A DNA stretch of 39,078 bases from Ignavibacteria bacterium (GCA_027347805.1 DAIEQP010000013.1:1-39078), one strand, 5' to 3'. Counted from the stretch's first letter, positions 9,223-20,132 are shown. Notes: generated by a model from the sequence alone, not told the origin. Made by a program: numbers and translations.

Positions 9223-9606
9223 ATGGCATCATCAGTCAAACTTCTTCAAAATCTTCTTGATTACTGTTCCGAAAAAAATAGGGTTGTCGCCCGGAATATT
9301 TCCAATATCGGTACAGAAGGTTACCAGCGCCAGGATGTTGTGTTCAAAGAAATTTTAAATGAAAGTTCTGATAACCTCCTTAAAACCAGTAACGGAAAAC
9401 ATTTATCGGGAATAACCGATTCACTAAACCAATCAAAGTTTGAATACACCACCGATCAAAACAATTCTATGGATTCCGGCATTAACAATGTGAATATCGA
9501 AAGAGAGATGAGTGAGTTAGCCGAGAATACTTTGCGATTCAAATTCGCTTCCAGAAAAGTTGGTGATTATTACAAGAATCTCCAAAAAGTTATTAAAGGA
9601 ATTTAA
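9223..9606 (+). CDS. flgB: Flagellar basal-body rod protein FlgB
   Basis: NRVVARNISNIGTEGYQRQDVVFKE and C-terminal NNVNIEREMSELAENTLRF; followed by flgC. Confidence 0.93.
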   Translation: MASSVKLLQNLLDYCSEKNRVVARNISNIGTEGYQRQDVVFKEILNESSDNLLKTSNGKHLSGITDSLNQSKFEYTTDQNNSMDSGINNVNIEREMSELAENTLRFKFASRKVGDYYKNLQKVIKGI

Positions 9607-9608
9607 AA

Positions 9609-10112
9609 ATGAAAATTGGCGGAAGTCTTTTTGGAATTAATTTCAGTGCACGCGGAATGGCAATCCAAAGAAAAAAAATGGATATCATTTCACAAAATAT
9701 TGCCAACGCAGATAATGTAAGGACAGAAAACGGCGAGCCGTATAAAAGAAAATATTTAAAAGTAGAAGATGAAAGAAAATCTTTTGCAGTTAACCTGGCT
9801 AATGAAGGACAGGCTTTAAGATTAACAACCAAAGGAGAAAATCATCTTCCTGTTTTACAAGGTGCTGAAGAACTGAGTATTTCTGCAGACCAGGGAAGAG
9901 TAGTATTGAATGAGCAAACAGATTCAAAACCGGGTGATATTGTTTATATGCCGGATCATCCCGATGCTGATAAAAATGGATATGTAGAGATGTCGAATGT
10001 AAATGTAATAAACGAAATGGTAGATATGATTGCAGCAACAAGAAGTTATGAAGCAAACTTACAAGCACTTAATTCTGCAAAAACAATGGCAAAAGATTCT
10101 TTGGAGATATAA
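9609..10112 (+). CDS. flgC: Flagellar basal-body rod protein FlgC
   Basis: GMAIQRKKMDIISQNIANADNVRTENGEPYKRK...MSNVNVINEMVDMIAATRSYEANLQALNSAK. Confidence 0.96.
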   Translation: MKIGGSLFGINFSARGMAIQRKKMDIISQNIANADNVRTENGEPYKRKYLKVEDERKSFAVNLANEGQALRLTTKGENHLPVLQGAEELSISADQGRVVLNEQTDSKPGDIVYMPDHPDADKNGYVEMSNVNVINEMVDMIAATRSYEANLQALNSAKTMAKDSLEI

Positions 10113-10115
10113 TAA

Positions 10116-10352
10116 ATGAAAGTTACTACAAATACTGTTGGAAATTATTCTCCCGCTTATTTTAAGCAAAACATTAATAGAGCCAACGAGACTCAAAAAG
10201 CTAAAACAGAAAACATTTCTTCTGATGAGAAGAAGTTTTTTGCAAATCTGTATCCTGCACAAAAAGAAGAAGTGATGGGATACGAGCTTTATAATGCAAA
10301 AGGGAAAGTTTCCGGAATGCATGTCGGTTCACTTTTCGATAGAAGAGGTTAA
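10116..10352 (+). CDS. Small uncharacterised protein (78 aa) between flgC and fliE
   Basis: ATG 3 nt after flgC stop, tightly packed in operon; no recognised domain. Confidence 0.7.
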   Translation: MKVTTNTVGNYSPAYFKQNINRANETQKAKTENISSDEKKFFANLYPAQKEEVMGYELYNAKGKVSGMHVGSLFDRRG

Positions 10353-10353
10353 A

Positions 10354-10644
10354 ATGAACATTAATGGAATTGGAGATTTAATTCCCAAAACAATTGAACC
10401 CGCAAAGAAAATGGGTGTTGAAAACAGCGGTTTTGGTGCAACCCTAACAGATTTTATTAAAGATGTAAATCAGTCACAATTGGATTCATCCAATATGGTT
10501 CAGGATTTTGTTAGCGGTAAAGGGGTTGAATTGCATGAAGTAATGATAGCCGGAGAAAAGGCCAAAACCAATGTTGAATTGCTAATGGAAATCAGAAACA
10601 AAGCAGTTGACATGTTCAAAGAATTAACAAGGATACAAATTTAA
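10354..10644 (+). CDS. fliE: Flagellar hook-basal body complex protein FliE
   Basis: FGATLTDFIKDVNQSQLDSSNMVQDFVSGKGVELHEVMIAGEKAKTNVELLMEIRNKAVDMFKELTRIQI; ATG at 10354 preferred over the ORF-track start 10294. Confidence 0.94.
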   Translation: MNINGIGDLIPKTIEPAKKMGVENSGFGATLTDFIKDVNQSQLDSSNMVQDFVSGKGVELHEVMIAGEKAKTNVELLMEIRNKAVDMFKELTRIQI

Positions 10645-10646
10645 TC

Positions 10647-12293
10647 ATGAACTCAAATCCTCTACAAGCATTCATTGGAATAATCAACAAGCTTAACCCG
10701 AAGCAAAAAATTATGCTCGGAGGCGGAATTCTCTTAACACTGGCTCTGCTTGCTGTTTTAATGTTTTTCCTGAATGAACCGAATTATACAACTTTATATT
10801 CGGGTCTATCTCAGGAAGATGCGGGAAAAGTTGTTGAACACTTAAACTCTCAGAAAATCCTTTTCAAGCTTGATGATAATGGTCAGACTATTAAAGTACC
10901 CAAAGAAAAAGTTTATGAGTTAAGACTAACATTAGCAGGAAAAGGAATACCCAGTTCTGGTGTTATCGGTTATGAAATATTTGATAAGTCCACAATTGGT
11001 ATGTCTGAGTTTATGCAGAAATTGAATTATAAGCGCGCTCTGGAAGGAGAACTTGCTAGAACAATTCAGCAGCAGGATGGTATAGCCGGCGTACGAGTTC
11101 ATATTGTGCTTCCACAAAAAACAATTTTCAGAGAAGAAGAAAAACAGCCAACAGCTTCAGTTGTTTTGAAATTAAAAACTAATTCAGCACCGCCAAAAGA
11201 AAATATTCAATCAATTGTAAATTTAGTTTGCGGAAGCGTTGAGGGATTAGTGCCTACGAAAGTTTCTGTTATTGATACACGCGGAAGAATACTTAATACA
11301 GATACTGAAGAGGGACCATTAGCATTTGCATCATCAAAACAATATGAAATTAAAAAATCTGTTGAGAACTATCTCGTTCAAAAGGCCCAGACAATTCTAG
11401 ATAATGTTCTCGGTTATGGTAATGCAATGGTTCAGATTAATGCAGATCTGAATTTTGATCAGGTTGAGAGATCGATGGAACAATACGATCCGGAATCTCA
11501 GGTGGCAGTAAGCGAGCAGACAATTAAAACAAATAACTCGGGGCGCCAGCAGGCAGATACTTCATCGGCAAACAACGAAAATTCTCTTACAAATTATGAA
11601 ATAAGTAAATCAATACAGAAAGTAGTGGAGGGCAGCGGAAATATTAAACGGTTAAGCGTTGCCGCTGTAATCAATGATATTCCCAAAGAATTTAAAAAAG
11701 GAAATAAAGTTGAAACTGTTTTTGAACCCAGAAATCCAGAACAACTTAAAAAGCTGGAAGAGATTGTTAAAAATGCAGTTGGTGTTGATGTAACTAGGAA
11801 TGATCAGTTTTCTATTGTAAATATTCCATTCGAAACAAAATTCAATGAGAAAGTAGAAGAACAAACTGCAACTACTGCAATTCCAAATACAAATGAAATG
11901 ATTAACCTTGTGTTCATTGTTGTTGCTATTATTTCATCTTTGTTGGTATTAAAGAGCTTAATGAAACGTTTGAAAACCGAAAAAATTGTTATCGGCACTG
12001 TAAATACAGGTGGCGCGGGTGTTGGTAATTTTTCATTTCAAAGCGATGTAATTGGAGGTGCGCTTCCCCCTGCAACTGATAAAAAATCTAATGCGCATCA
12101 GACAGCAAATATGATTTCAAATACACAAAAAAAGAAAAAGATGATGCTGCCAGTCGGAGATATTGAAGATGAAATTTCCGAGGAAGCAATGTTGAAAAAA
12201 AACCAGCAGGAAAAAATTATTAACTATGTATCCAAAAACCCAATGGATGCGGCCAAACTAATAAACGCGTGGATGCACGAAGATGAAATCTAA
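10647..12293 (+). CDS. fliF: Flagellar MS-ring protein FliF
   Basis: NYTTLYSGLSQEDAGKVVEHL...ELARTIQQQDGIAGVRVHIVLPQ...PTASVVLKLK; two TM segments. Confidence 0.97.
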   Translation: MNSNPLQAFIGIINKLNPKQKIMLGGGILLTLALLAVLMFFLNEPNYTTLYSGLSQEDAGKVVEHLNSQKILFKLDDNGQTIKVPKEKVYELRLTLAGKGIPSSGVIGYEIFDKSTIGMSEFMQKLNYKRALEGELARTIQQQDGIAGVRVHIVLPQKTIFREEEKQPTASVVLKLKTNSAPPKENIQSIVNLVCGSVEGLVPTKVSVIDTRGRILNTDTEEGPLAFASSKQYEIKKSVENYLVQKAQTILDNVLGYGNAMVQINADLNFDQVERSMEQYDPESQVAVSEQTIKTNNSGRQQADTSSANNENSLTNYEISKSIQKVVEGSGNIKRLSVAAVINDIPKEFKKGNKVETVFEPRNPEQLKKLEEIVKNAVGVDVTRNDQFSIVNIPFETKFNEKVEEQTATTAIPNTNEMINLVFIVVAIISSLLVLKSLMKRLKTEKIVIGTVNTGGAGVGNFSFQSDVIGGALPPATDKKSNAHQTANMISNTQKKKKMMLPVGDIEDEISEEAMLKKNQQEKIINYVSKNPMDAAKLINAWMHEDEI

Positions 12294-13323
12294 CGACAAA
12301 TTAATTATTAAAGACTCGAAAGAAGAAGTAACCGGTTTACAAAAGGCAGCAATGCTTATGGTTGCTCTTAATGTTGAAGCGGCTTCTGCCGTGTTAAAAC
12401 ACATGGATCCTGCGGATGTCGAAATGATTACCGCTGAGATTTCCAGAGTCAAAAATGTTTCATCAAAAACAGTCGATTCCGTTATATATGATTTCTACAA
12501 CATGGTTAACGCCCGCGAATATGTATTGGAAGGCGGTTTAGATTATGCTCAAGCCGTGCTCGAAAAAACATACGGACCATCGAAAGCTGTTGAAATAATA
12601 GATAAAGTAAAAAGGTTAACAACTTTAAAGGGTTTCGATGTTCTTAAACGCGCTGAACCTGCACAGCTGATAAACTTTTTAAATAAAGAGCATCCGCAAA
12701 CAATGGCGCTCATACTTTCACAGCTTTCACCAGATCAGACTGCAAATGCGCTTAGAGAAATTCCGGAAGAAATGCGGGTTGATGTTGCTTTCAGAATTGC
12801 TACACTTGGAAAGATTGCGCCTCAAACACTAAAACAAATCGAACATGTTGTTGATGAAATCGCCGGTGCATCAATGAGCCAATCCGTCGGCAAGCTTGGC
12901 GGAGCCAAATGTCTTGCTGCTATTCTTAACCGAGCGAATGTCGGTATGGCAAAAGAAATTCTTACAAGGTTGGAAGACCTTGATGCAGAAACATCTTATG
13001 AAGTGAAAAGGTTGATGTTCATCTTTGATGAAATTGTTAACATAAACGATAAAGATATTCAGAAAATTCTACGTGAAGTTGACAGAAAAGATCTTGCTTT
13101 GTCATTAAAAACCGCTGAAGAAAGATTACGCGAAAAGATTTTCAAAAATATGTCGGAACGTGCTGCAGATCTTTTGAAAGAAGAGTTGCAATACATGGGT
13201 ATGGTAAAATTGAAAGAGGTGGAAACAGCACAGGCAAGAATTATAGACATAATAAAATCACTGGAAGAACAGGGTGAAATATCCTTGAACTTGCGAGGTG
13301 GACCGGAAGAGATTTATGTCTGA
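12283..13323 (+). CDS. fliG: Flagellar motor switch protein FliG
   Basis: FLNKEHPQTMALILSQLSPDQTANAL...MFIFDEIVNINDKDIQKILREVD...LALSLKTA. Confidence 0.97.
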   Translation: MKSNDKLIIKDSKEEVTGLQKAAMLMVALNVEAASAVLKHMDPADVEMITAEISRVKNVSSKTVDSVIYDFYNMVNAREYVLEGGLDYAQAVLEKTYGPSKAVEIIDKVKRLTTLKGFDVLKRAEPAQLINFLNKEHPQTMALILSQLSPDQTANALREIPEEMRVDVAFRIATLGKIAPQTLKQIEHVVDEIAGASMSQSVGKLGGAKCLAAILNRANVGMAKEILTRLEDLDAETSYEVKRLMFIFDEIVNINDKDIQKILREVDRKDLALSLKTAEERLREKIFKNMSERAADLLKEELQYMGMVKLKEVETAQARIIDIIKSLEEQGEISLNLRGGPEEIYV

Positions 13324-13924
13324 TGTTATTAAACTAAATGCCCGTTCTAATAAAACAGGACTTAAAGTTGCGGGAATAGGAAACAGCAACTTTAGAGAGG
13401 ATGATTCAGATGTTTTTAAGAAACAGCTTGATGATTACTATAGAATGGGTTTTAAAGAAGGACAGGAAAAAACTAAAAGAGATCTTGAACAGGATTATTC
13501 AAACAGGTTGATACGTAAATATGAAGATGTTTACAACATTCTTCAGCAATATGATTCTCATTTGCAGGATCTTGAAAAAGCTTTTGAATCTCTGGTTATA
13601 GAAACCGCATTTGAGATGGCTAGAAAAATTGTTCAGCGCGAAGTAGAAAACAGATCGATGATAAATGAAAATGTTAAGGAAGCAATAAATAAAGTAATTG
13701 GTGCAAACGAAGTTAGGCTGAAATTAAATCCAGCTGACTATAATGAATTAACCGAAGAAAGTAAGAATATGCTGCATACAAGTTCGTTTCAAAAAATTAA
13801 AATTGATTCTGATGAAAGAGTTGAAAGAGGCGGCTGTTACATTGAAACTGAAATTGGCAGCGTAGATGCAAGGATATCAACACAATTAAATGAACTCAAG
13901 AAAAAATTGTTAGACTCGTTATAA
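13316..13924 (+). CDS. fliH: Flagellar assembly protein FliH
   Basis: GFKEGQEKTKRD...ETAFEMARKIVQREVE...VRLKLNPADY...CYIETEIGSVDARISTQLNELKK; ATG at 13316 likely true start. Confidence 0.9.
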   Translation: MSDVIKLNARSNKTGLKVAGIGNSNFREDDSDVFKKQLDDYYRMGFKEGQEKTKRDLEQDYSNRLIRKYEDVYNILQQYDSHLQDLEKAFESLVIETAFEMARKIVQREVENRSMINENVKEAINKVIGANEVRLKLNPADYNELTEESKNMLHTSSFQKIKIDSDERVERGGCYIETEIGSVDARISTQLNELKKKLLDSL

Positions 13925-13925
13925 A

Positions 13926-15260
13926 ATGATCTCAATAGTTGAAGAACTCCTGGAAAAGTATCAGCGTGTTATCGATAAAACCGAACCAATTCGAGTTAAC
14001 GGGAAGGTTATTGATGTTATTGGATTAGTAATTGTTTCGGTTGGTCCGAATGCTGTGCTGGGAGAAATATGCACTATTGTTGATCAGAATGGGGATGAGA
14101 TTTGTAAATCAGAAGTAGTTGGTTTCAAAAACGGAAAAGTATTGTCTATTGCGATTGGAGAAGTTCATAATATTTCTCCTGCATGTGAAATAAAAGCATC
14201 CGGTAAAAGTTTTTCAGTAGGTGTTGGAAAAGAATTGCTGGGCAGAGTTATTGACGGATTAGGAAATCCGCTCGATAATGCCGGCGAAATAAATTATGCA
14301 TCGTATAGAGAATCATATAGAGAGCCTCCAAATCCGCTTGAACGAAAAAGAATTGCAACTCCAATACAAACAGGAATAAGAACTATTGATGGACTTCTGA
14401 CAGTTGGTAAAGGGCAGCGTGTTGGAATTTTTGCAGGCAGCGGCGTTGGCAAAAGTGTTACTCTTGGTATGATTGCAAGAAATACAAGCGCCGATGTAAA
14501 TGTGATCGCATTGATTGGTGAACGTGGAAGAGAAGTAAGAGAATTTATCGAACGAGATCTTGGTCCTGAAGGATTGAAAAGATCGGTTGTTGTTTGTGCG
14601 ACTAGTGATAAATCACCATTAATAAGAATGAAGGGCGCATATGTAGCAACAACAATTGCAGAATATTTTCGTGACCTCGGCATGGATGTTATGCTGATGA
14701 TGGATTCGGTAACACGTTTTGCAATGGCGCAGCGTGAGGTCGGGTTAACAATTGGCGAACCGCCTACAACAAAAGGTTATACTCCTTCAGTATTTTCAAT
14801 GCTTCCAAAACTTTTGGAGAGAGCTGGAAATACTGACAAAGGTTCAATAACAGGTTTGTATACTGTTCTTGTTGATGGTGATGATATGACCGAACCAATT
14901 GCGGATGCTGTAAGATCGATCCTGGATGGTCACATTGTTCTATCAAGAAAAATTGCCAACAAGGGACAATACCCGGCGGTCGATACTCTTCAGAGTGTGA
15001 GTAGAGTAATGTCTGATATAATCGATAGAGAACATTATAACCGTGCAATGAAATTTAATGAGATATTAGCAACATATAGAGAAGCAGAAGACTTAATTAA
15101 TATCGGTGCTTATGTAAAGGGAAGCAATCCGCTTATTGATCATGCGCTTTCAAAGATCAGCCAGCTGCGGAGTTATTTAAAACAAGATGTATTCGAGCAG
15201 GCAAAATATGATCAATCGGTTGAAAGATTACATCAGATTATTGAATTACCGCTTGTGTAG
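13926..15260 (+). CDS. fliI: Flagellum-specific ATPase FliI
   Basis: FAGSGVGKSVTLGMIAR Walker A, IALIGERGREVREFIE, VMLMMDSVTRFAMAQREVGL. Confidence 0.97.
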   Translation: MISIVEELLEKYQRVIDKTEPIRVNGKVIDVIGLVIVSVGPNAVLGEICTIVDQNGDEICKSEVVGFKNGKVLSIAIGEVHNISPACEIKASGKSFSVGVGKELLGRVIDGLGNPLDNAGEINYASYRESYREPPNPLERKRIATPIQTGIRTIDGLLTVGKGQRVGIFAGSGVGKSVTLGMIARNTSADVNVIALIGERGREVREFIERDLGPEGLKRSVVVCATSDKSPLIRMKGAYVATTIAEYFRDLGMDVMLMMDSVTRFAMAQREVGLTIGEPPTTKGYTPSVFSMLPKLLERAGNTDKGSITGLYTVLVDGDDMTEPIADAVRSILDGHIVLSRKIANKGQYPAVDTLQSVSRVMSDIIDREHYNRAMKFNEILATYREAEDLINIGAYVKGSNPLIDHALSKISQLRSYLKQDVFEQAKYDQSVERLHQIIELPLV

Positions 15261-15267
15261 GTAAATA

Positions 15268-15705
15268 ATGGCAAAATATAAATTCCGGTTTCAATCGATT
15301 CTCTCTGTAAAAGAAATTATGGAGAAAAAAATCCAGGAAGAGATATCGGTAATTAATATGGAGATAGAAAACTGGAAAAAAAAATTACTTGTCTTGAGTG
15401 AAGAAAAAGCAAAAGTAATCAATAAAATAAGTGAGGGATCGGCTAAAGTATCGGAATATCAAAGTATGAAAATGTACGTATCGCATATAGAAAACAAGAT
15501 AGATCAAGCAAACAAAGAGACAGCAAATTGTATTAAAAGAAGAGAGCTTAAACAAAAAGAATTGATTGAGAAAAAAAAAGAAATTAAATCATTCGAAACA
15601 CTGAAAGAAAATGATTATCAAAACTATTTAACTGAAGAAAGAAAAAACGAATTAAAAATGCTTAACGAAGTAGCATTGAGAAATTTTAACGGGGAACCGT
15701 CGTGA
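15268..15705 (+). CDS. fliJ: FliJ-like flagellar export chaperone
   Basis: Coiled-coil, KYKFRFQSILSVKEIMEKKIQEE N-terminus, directly after fliI. Confidence 0.85.
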   Translation: MAKYKFRFQSILSVKEIMEKKIQEEISVINMEIENWKKKLLVLSEEKAKVINKISEGSAKVSEYQSMKMYVSHIENKIDQANKETANCIKRRELKQKELIEKKKEIKSFETLKENDYQNYLTEERKNELKMLNEVALRNFNGEPS

Positions 15706-16358
15706 AAGATAAACTGATTTACATCGTATCGTTTTTATTTGCATTTGTCCTGGTCAGCGGAGCGCTAATTTATTTTAACTCCATTTATAATAATATTTTT
15801 AAGTTCGATTTCTCCCCTGTTAAGGCACCTCTGCTTACACAAGTAAAAAATAATGATCCAGCGCAAAATCAAAATCCCGGAGCGGATTCCCTTAAGAAAG
15901 ATTCAACAAAAGTAAAAATTGATTCTCGTGCTGTAAAACCAGACTCGTCAAAACTGGGGACAATTGCAAAACAGGATTCAATAAAAAATGATAGCAAGAA
16001 AGAAAATTTAGCAAAAGGTAAAAAAGAAGAACCGAAAAATACTTTGGCACAAAACAAAAACGATAAAATTTCACAACAACCTGCAGCCAATTTAGTTCAA
16101 AGTGTTCAGTCAGCAATTCCCCCTTCTATTAACGACAAACTTAGTAAGGCAAAAAAAGATTCAATTTACAGCAGCTGGGTTAAAGAAACTGTAAAACTTT
16201 ATGAATCGATGGATTCCAAAAAAGCTGCTAAAGTAATTAAGGGATACTCCGATAATATCGCCAGAGATATTCTTCTAAAGATGAAGAAGAAAAAAGCGGC
16301 AGAGATTTTAGCCGAATTGAAACCGGAAGATGTAACAAGAATAATAAGTGTTAACTAA
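15702..16358 (+). CDS. MotE-like protein (TM, charged linker, MgtE-N-like C-terminus)
   Basis: N-terminal TM, long S/K/D-rich linker, then YESMDSKKAAKVIKGYSDNIARDILLKMKKKKAAEILAELKPEDVTRIIS; fliJ-x-fliK position. GTG start. Confidence 0.8.
   Translation: MKDKLIYIVSFLFAFVLVSGALIYFNSIYNNIFKFDFSPVKAPLLTQVKNNDPAQNQNPGADSLKKDSTKVKIDSRAVKPDSSKLGTIAKQDSIKNDSKKENLAKGKKEEPKNTLAQNKNDKISQQPAANLVQSVQSAIPPSINDKLSKAKKDSIYSSWVKETVKLYESMDSKKAAKVIKGYSDNIARDILLKMKKKKAAEILAELKPEDVTRIISVN
16229..16255 (+). promoter_or_regulatory. Candidate intragenic sigma-28 promoter reading into fliK
   Basis: TAAAGTAA-N11-TCCGATAA, exact consensus spacing, about 100 nt before the fliK ATG. Confidence 0.45.
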
Positions 16359-19045
16359 TGAACTTCAGTAATTTCTTCATAGACATGTTGAGCGGAAACG
16401 AGCCTGCAATTTCAGCCGGGCAGAAGAAAGCAGCAAATCCCGCATTTTTATTTTCTGATATTATGAAAGTCTGCGAAGATGAAACTTCAAATCCGCTGGA
16501 AAACATAACTGCTAAATCATTACTCGCAGATTCAAAGGAAATATTTTCTACATCCGATAATGTAATCGAAGTTGATCCGAAAGAGTTCGAAGCAATTTCA
16601 CAATTAGTATCGATGATTATAAATCAGTCTTCTGATCAACAGCCGAATGTTATCACACACTCAGTTGACGATGCAACAATTACTAAACAGCAATTCCTGA
16701 TTACAGAAAATAAACTTGTTAATCTTCTTTCAGATTTAATTGAAAAGGGAAATTCCTCACTTAATCCTGTAATTAGTCTTCTTCAATCAAATGAATCGAA
16801 TAAATCCATTTCTCTTTCTTTCAAAAGCGGTTCAAATAAACTGACAGTTTCATTTAACCCGATTAAAGTTGATGAATCTTATACAAATAATGTGATTAAT
16901 GATGAATTCGGATTTGTTAATAAACTGATTGTGAAGGAAGGATTTCTAAATGGCAGCAACGGAAGCCAGATAATCGATCATGATGCAGATGAAAATAGTA
17001 AACCGGAAAAATCTTTGACGACGGATGAAGATAACAAGATAAGTGATGATGCATCAGTGGTAATACCTTCACAAATCTTTTTCCGCGCCGAGATATTGAA
17101 GATTGTTAGCGAAAATCAGGGAAATAACGGAACTGTTGCCGGTTCAGAACAAGAAGGTAATGGAATAGTTTTTCCAAAGTATTATTCTTATAAAATTTTA
17201 GAACAAGAAAATAAGCCAGCAGCAGAAACTCAAAGTGTTAATAAATCTACTGGTGAAGGTTCTTCCGAAAAGAAACCAGCCGTTTTTGACATATCAAACA
17301 ATAAAATTTTAGTGCAGGACGAATCACTTTCATCACTAAAACAGGCTGAAAAAGAAAATGATGCAAATAAATATGTTTCAAATTATTCTGGAACAAATAT
17401 TTCCATATCCTCTGATGAGCAGAACGCTGGCGGCAATGCAAAATCATTATCAAGTCTGCTTGATGGATTAAGCGAAGAGGAAAAATCGGTATTTAAAAAT
17501 TTTGCATCGAAAGGTGAGATAAAGGAAATCAACTTTAAGAAAGAAATTTCCGGCCAGATTAATTCTGAAGAAGCTTTGAGAGACGCTGAAATTGGTTTGA
17601 ATAATATTATTAATACAACGTCCAAAAAGAATCTATTAAATGATGTTACAAATGCTAAACATGTTCAGGCCGCTAATTTAAGTGATATTCAAATTGATAC
17701 AGAAGCAGGGAATGTTACAGTAAAACAATTGGTAAATGAAACGCCATATTTAACCGGCACTCAGCAAATAATCCCGGAAGAGAAAACGATTTTAATAAAT
17801 AATGATAAAGCAGGATTTGACAGCAGCATCAAAATTGTAACTGAGCAGCAAATTGAAAAAGCATCTCAAAGCGTAGATACTTCAATTGCGCTAAAGAATT
17901 ATGATCAAGAATTACCTCTTTCAAAAGCTAAGCTTTTTGCTAAAATGAATTCGAAACTTGCGCTTAATAATGATATTAATACAGAAGTTCCTTACGCAGA
18001 TTCCAATCTTATTGAAGAAGACAATAGTAATTCAATAAAAAAAATTGTTTCTGATGAAAAAATAATTAATCAAGCTAGTTTTACTTATAATATTAAGCTT
18101 GAAAACAAGACTGGGGTACTCAAAGCCGCTCATCAAAATCAAGGTTTTGAGTTTAATGTATCGATGAAAAATTCGGAAAAGAAAGAAGAACAATCTCAGG
18201 TAAGTGCAAAAGTTGATACGAAACAACAAAATTTTTCAGAAGAAAATACAAATCCAAAAGTTTCTGCATCTCCCGAAAAGAAAATTGAAATAAATGTCGA
18301 AACCGGCGATAAAATGAAGATTGCGGCCAAGACTTTGGGAGTAGATAAAAACGAGTCTGCAATTCAAAGTGATTCAACTGTAAAACTGAATTTAAAAGAT
18401 GAAAAACATGCAAACACAAAAGACAAAGTTGAAATGAAAGAAAACTCCGGTGATGAAACTAAGTCAGTAAAACATACATCACAGGATTCGAAAAGTAATT
18501 TTGCTTCAGATGAAGAATCCACAAAGAAAAATTCTACAGAAACATTTAAGACAAATTTTGCAAATGCGATTACAACTGATTTTGAAGTTGAAAAAGCAAA
18601 AGTTTTTACAGAAGCAAAAACATTTCATGAATCTCCAAAAATTATTAAACAGAATGAGATTATTCCTGAGTTTTCAAAGCTAATACAGCAGGGACAAAAA
18701 CAAACATTAACTTTCCAGATTACTCCCGAAAACCTCGGTAAAGTTAAACTTACTGTTGATTTAGTTAATAATCAGATTCAGACAAATATTGAAGTAGAAA
18801 ATGAACAGGTTAAGCAATTTATTCAGACAAACATTGATCAGTTAAAACAAAATTTGCAGGCAAGCGGTATTCATGTAAATAATTTGAATATAAGTCTATC
18901 TGATTACAGTCAAAAAAGTACCGGCAAAATGTTTACTCAGAAGAAAAAGACAGGTATGCAAAACGAAAAAGAATTTAAGATAGAAGATGTAACCGAGCAG
19001 CCATTGAAAAAAATGGGTTATAACACTTACGAATATTTGGCGTGA
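16358..19045 (+). CDS. fliK: Flagellar hook-length control protein FliK (895 aa)
   Basis: C-terminal [63 protein letters not shown] (Flg_hook type); long low-complexity N-terminal region. Confidence 0.93.
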   Translation: MNFSNFFIDMLSGNEPAISAGQKKAANPAFLFSDIMKVCEDETSNPLENITAKSLLADSKEIFSTSDNVIEVDPKEFEAISQLVSMIINQSSDQQPNVITHSVDDATITKQQFLITENKLVNLLSDLIEKGNSSLNPVISLLQSNESNKSISLSFKSGSNKLTVSFNPIKVDESYTNNVINDEFGFVNKLIVKEGFLNGSNGSQIIDHDADENSKPEKSLTTDEDNKISDDASVVIPSQIFFRAEILKIVSENQGNNGTVAGSEQEGNGIVFPKYYSYKILEQENKPAAETQSVNKSTGEGSSEKKPAVFDISNNKILVQDESLSSLKQAEKENDANKYVSNYSGTNISISSDEQNAGGNAKSLSSLLDGLSEEEKSVFKNFASKGEIKEINFKKEISGQINSEEALRDAEIGLNNIINTTSKKNLLNDVTNAKHVQAANLSDIQIDTEAGNVTVKQLVNETPYLTGTQQIIPEEKTILINNDKAGFDSSIKIVTEQQIEKASQSVDTSIALKNYDQELPLSKAKLFAKMNSKLALNNDINTEVPYADSNLIEEDNSNSIKKIVSDEKIINQASFTYNIKLENKTGVLKAAHQNQGFEFNVSMKNSEKKEEQSQVSAKVDTKQQNFSEENTNPKVSASPEKKIEINVETGDKMKIAAKTLGVDKNESAIQSDSTVKLNLKDEKHANTKDKVEMKENSGDETKSVKHTSQDSKSNFASDEESTKKNSTETFKTNFANAITTDFEVEKAKVFTEAKTFHESPKIIKQNEIIPEFSKLIQQGQKQTLTFQITPENLGKVKLTVDLVNNQIQTNIEVENEQVKQFIQTNIDQLKQNLQASGIHVNNLNISLSDYSQKSTGKMFTQKKKTGMQNEKEFKIEDVTEQPLKKMGYNTYEYLA

Positions 19046-19055
19046 GGAAAATGAA

Positions 19056-19727
19056 ATGGTAGATCCAGTTTCAACATCGAATAATGTGACAACAAATGTA
19101 TCTGCAAATAAAAGTTCTTTGGGTAAAGATGATTTCCTAAAATTGATGATTGCCCAATTGAAAAATCAGGATCCTCTTAATCCAATGGATGGAACCGCTT
19201 ATGCTGCACAACTTGCTCAGTTTTCTTCACTGGAACAGCTGACCAATTTGAATTCCAACATCACCAAAACAATGGAAACAAATCAATCTCTTACACAATC
19301 AATTAACAGCACAATGCTTGCAACTTTGATTGGAAAGGATGTTAAGCTAAGCGGAAATGAACTTGAAATAGCTGGCCAGAAAAGCATTAAATTCGATTAT
19401 ACGTTACCTCAAGCGGCTGCTTCAGTTAGCTTAAAAATTTATAACAGCGCAGGGGCATTAGTAAAAACTATTTCCGGAGCGCCTAATTCTTTCGGCGACA
19501 ATAAACTTTCTTTGGATCTTTCCGATAATACCTTAGCAAATGGAAGTTATACATATTCATTGGAAGCAGTAGATGCAAATGGAAAATCGATTACAACAAC
19601 AGCGTATAAAGAAGGAACAATTAGTGGCGTTAGATACACGACTAATGGAACAGTACTTCTTATCGATGGTGCGGAATATTCGATGTCAACAATCGCAGAA
19701 ATTCTTAAATCGGGTAATGGAGGTTAA
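19056..19727 (+). CDS. flgD: Flagellar hook assembly scaffolding protein FlgD
   Basis: [45 protein letters not shown]. Confidence 0.97.
   Translation: MVDPVSTSNNVTTNVSANKSSLGKDDFLKLMIAQLKNQDPLNPMDGTAYAAQLAQFSSLEQLTNLNSNITKTMETNQSLTQSINSTMLATLIGKDVKLSGNELEIAGQKSIKFDYTLPQAAASVSLKIYNSAGALVKTISGAPNSFGDNKLSLDLSDNTLANGSYTYSLEAVDANGKSITTTAYKEGTISGVRYTTNGTVLLIDGAEYSMSTIAEILKSGNGG
19502..19528 (+). promoter_or_regulatory. Candidate intragenic sigma-28 promoter inside flgD
   Basis: TAAACTTT-N11-TCCGATAA: 7/8 and 7/8 matches with exact spacing; next starts are 19733 and flgE at 20205. Confidence 0.5.
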
Positions 19728-19732
19728 GAATA

Positions 19733-20113
19733 ATGGCAGAAGTTAACGGCATCTCTGTTCCTTTTATTCCGATTGTTGGAAATGAAGAAATTTCCAAATC
19801 GAGAGTCGGCAGAGAATCGACAAATCGATTCGATGCGATTTTTAAAGAGGAACTTGAGAAAGTTAAATTTTCAAATCACGCATTAAAGCGTCTTGAATCA
19901 CGCAATATTCAGTTAAGCGATGTTGAGTTAAACAAAATTCAGGATGCAGTGCAGAAAGCAGAATCGAAAGGCAGCAAAGATTCTTTGGTAATGATGGATA
20001 AAACAGCGTTCATCGTTAATATACCAAACAAGACTGTTGTAACAGCTATTGATGTAGCTAATTCTTCAGAAAATGTTTTTACGAATATTGATAGTGTAGT
20101 TTTTGCAATTTAA
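19733..20113 (+). CDS. Flagellar operon protein of the TIGR02530 type
   Basis: FSNHALKRLESRNIQLSDVELNKIQDAVQKAESKGSKDSLVMMDKTAFIVNIPNKTVVTAID; flgD-x-flgE position. Confidence 0.9.
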   Translation: MAEVNGISVPFIPIVGNEEISKSRVGRESTNRFDAIFKEELEKVKFSNHALKRLESRNIQLSDVELNKIQDAVQKAESKGSKDSLVMMDKTAFIVNIPNKTVVTAIDVANSSENVFTNIDSVVFAI

Positions 20114-20132
20114 TTAACAAATAACATAAAAC

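Noticed and set aside
16535-16561. TCCGATAA at 16554 in fliK as another sigma-28 site
   Set aside because: No TAAA/TAAT at the required 19-nt offset.
18501-18683. 60-aa plus-strand ORF inside fliK
   Set aside because: Out-of-frame K/Q/L-rich translation of the low-complexity fliK sequence.
20092-20107. Sigma-54-like TAGTGTAGTTTTTGCA just before the flgE leader
   Set aside because: -24 GG is AG and no good copy of the dyad lies at the expected distance; too weak to claim, although the -12 TTGCA is good.
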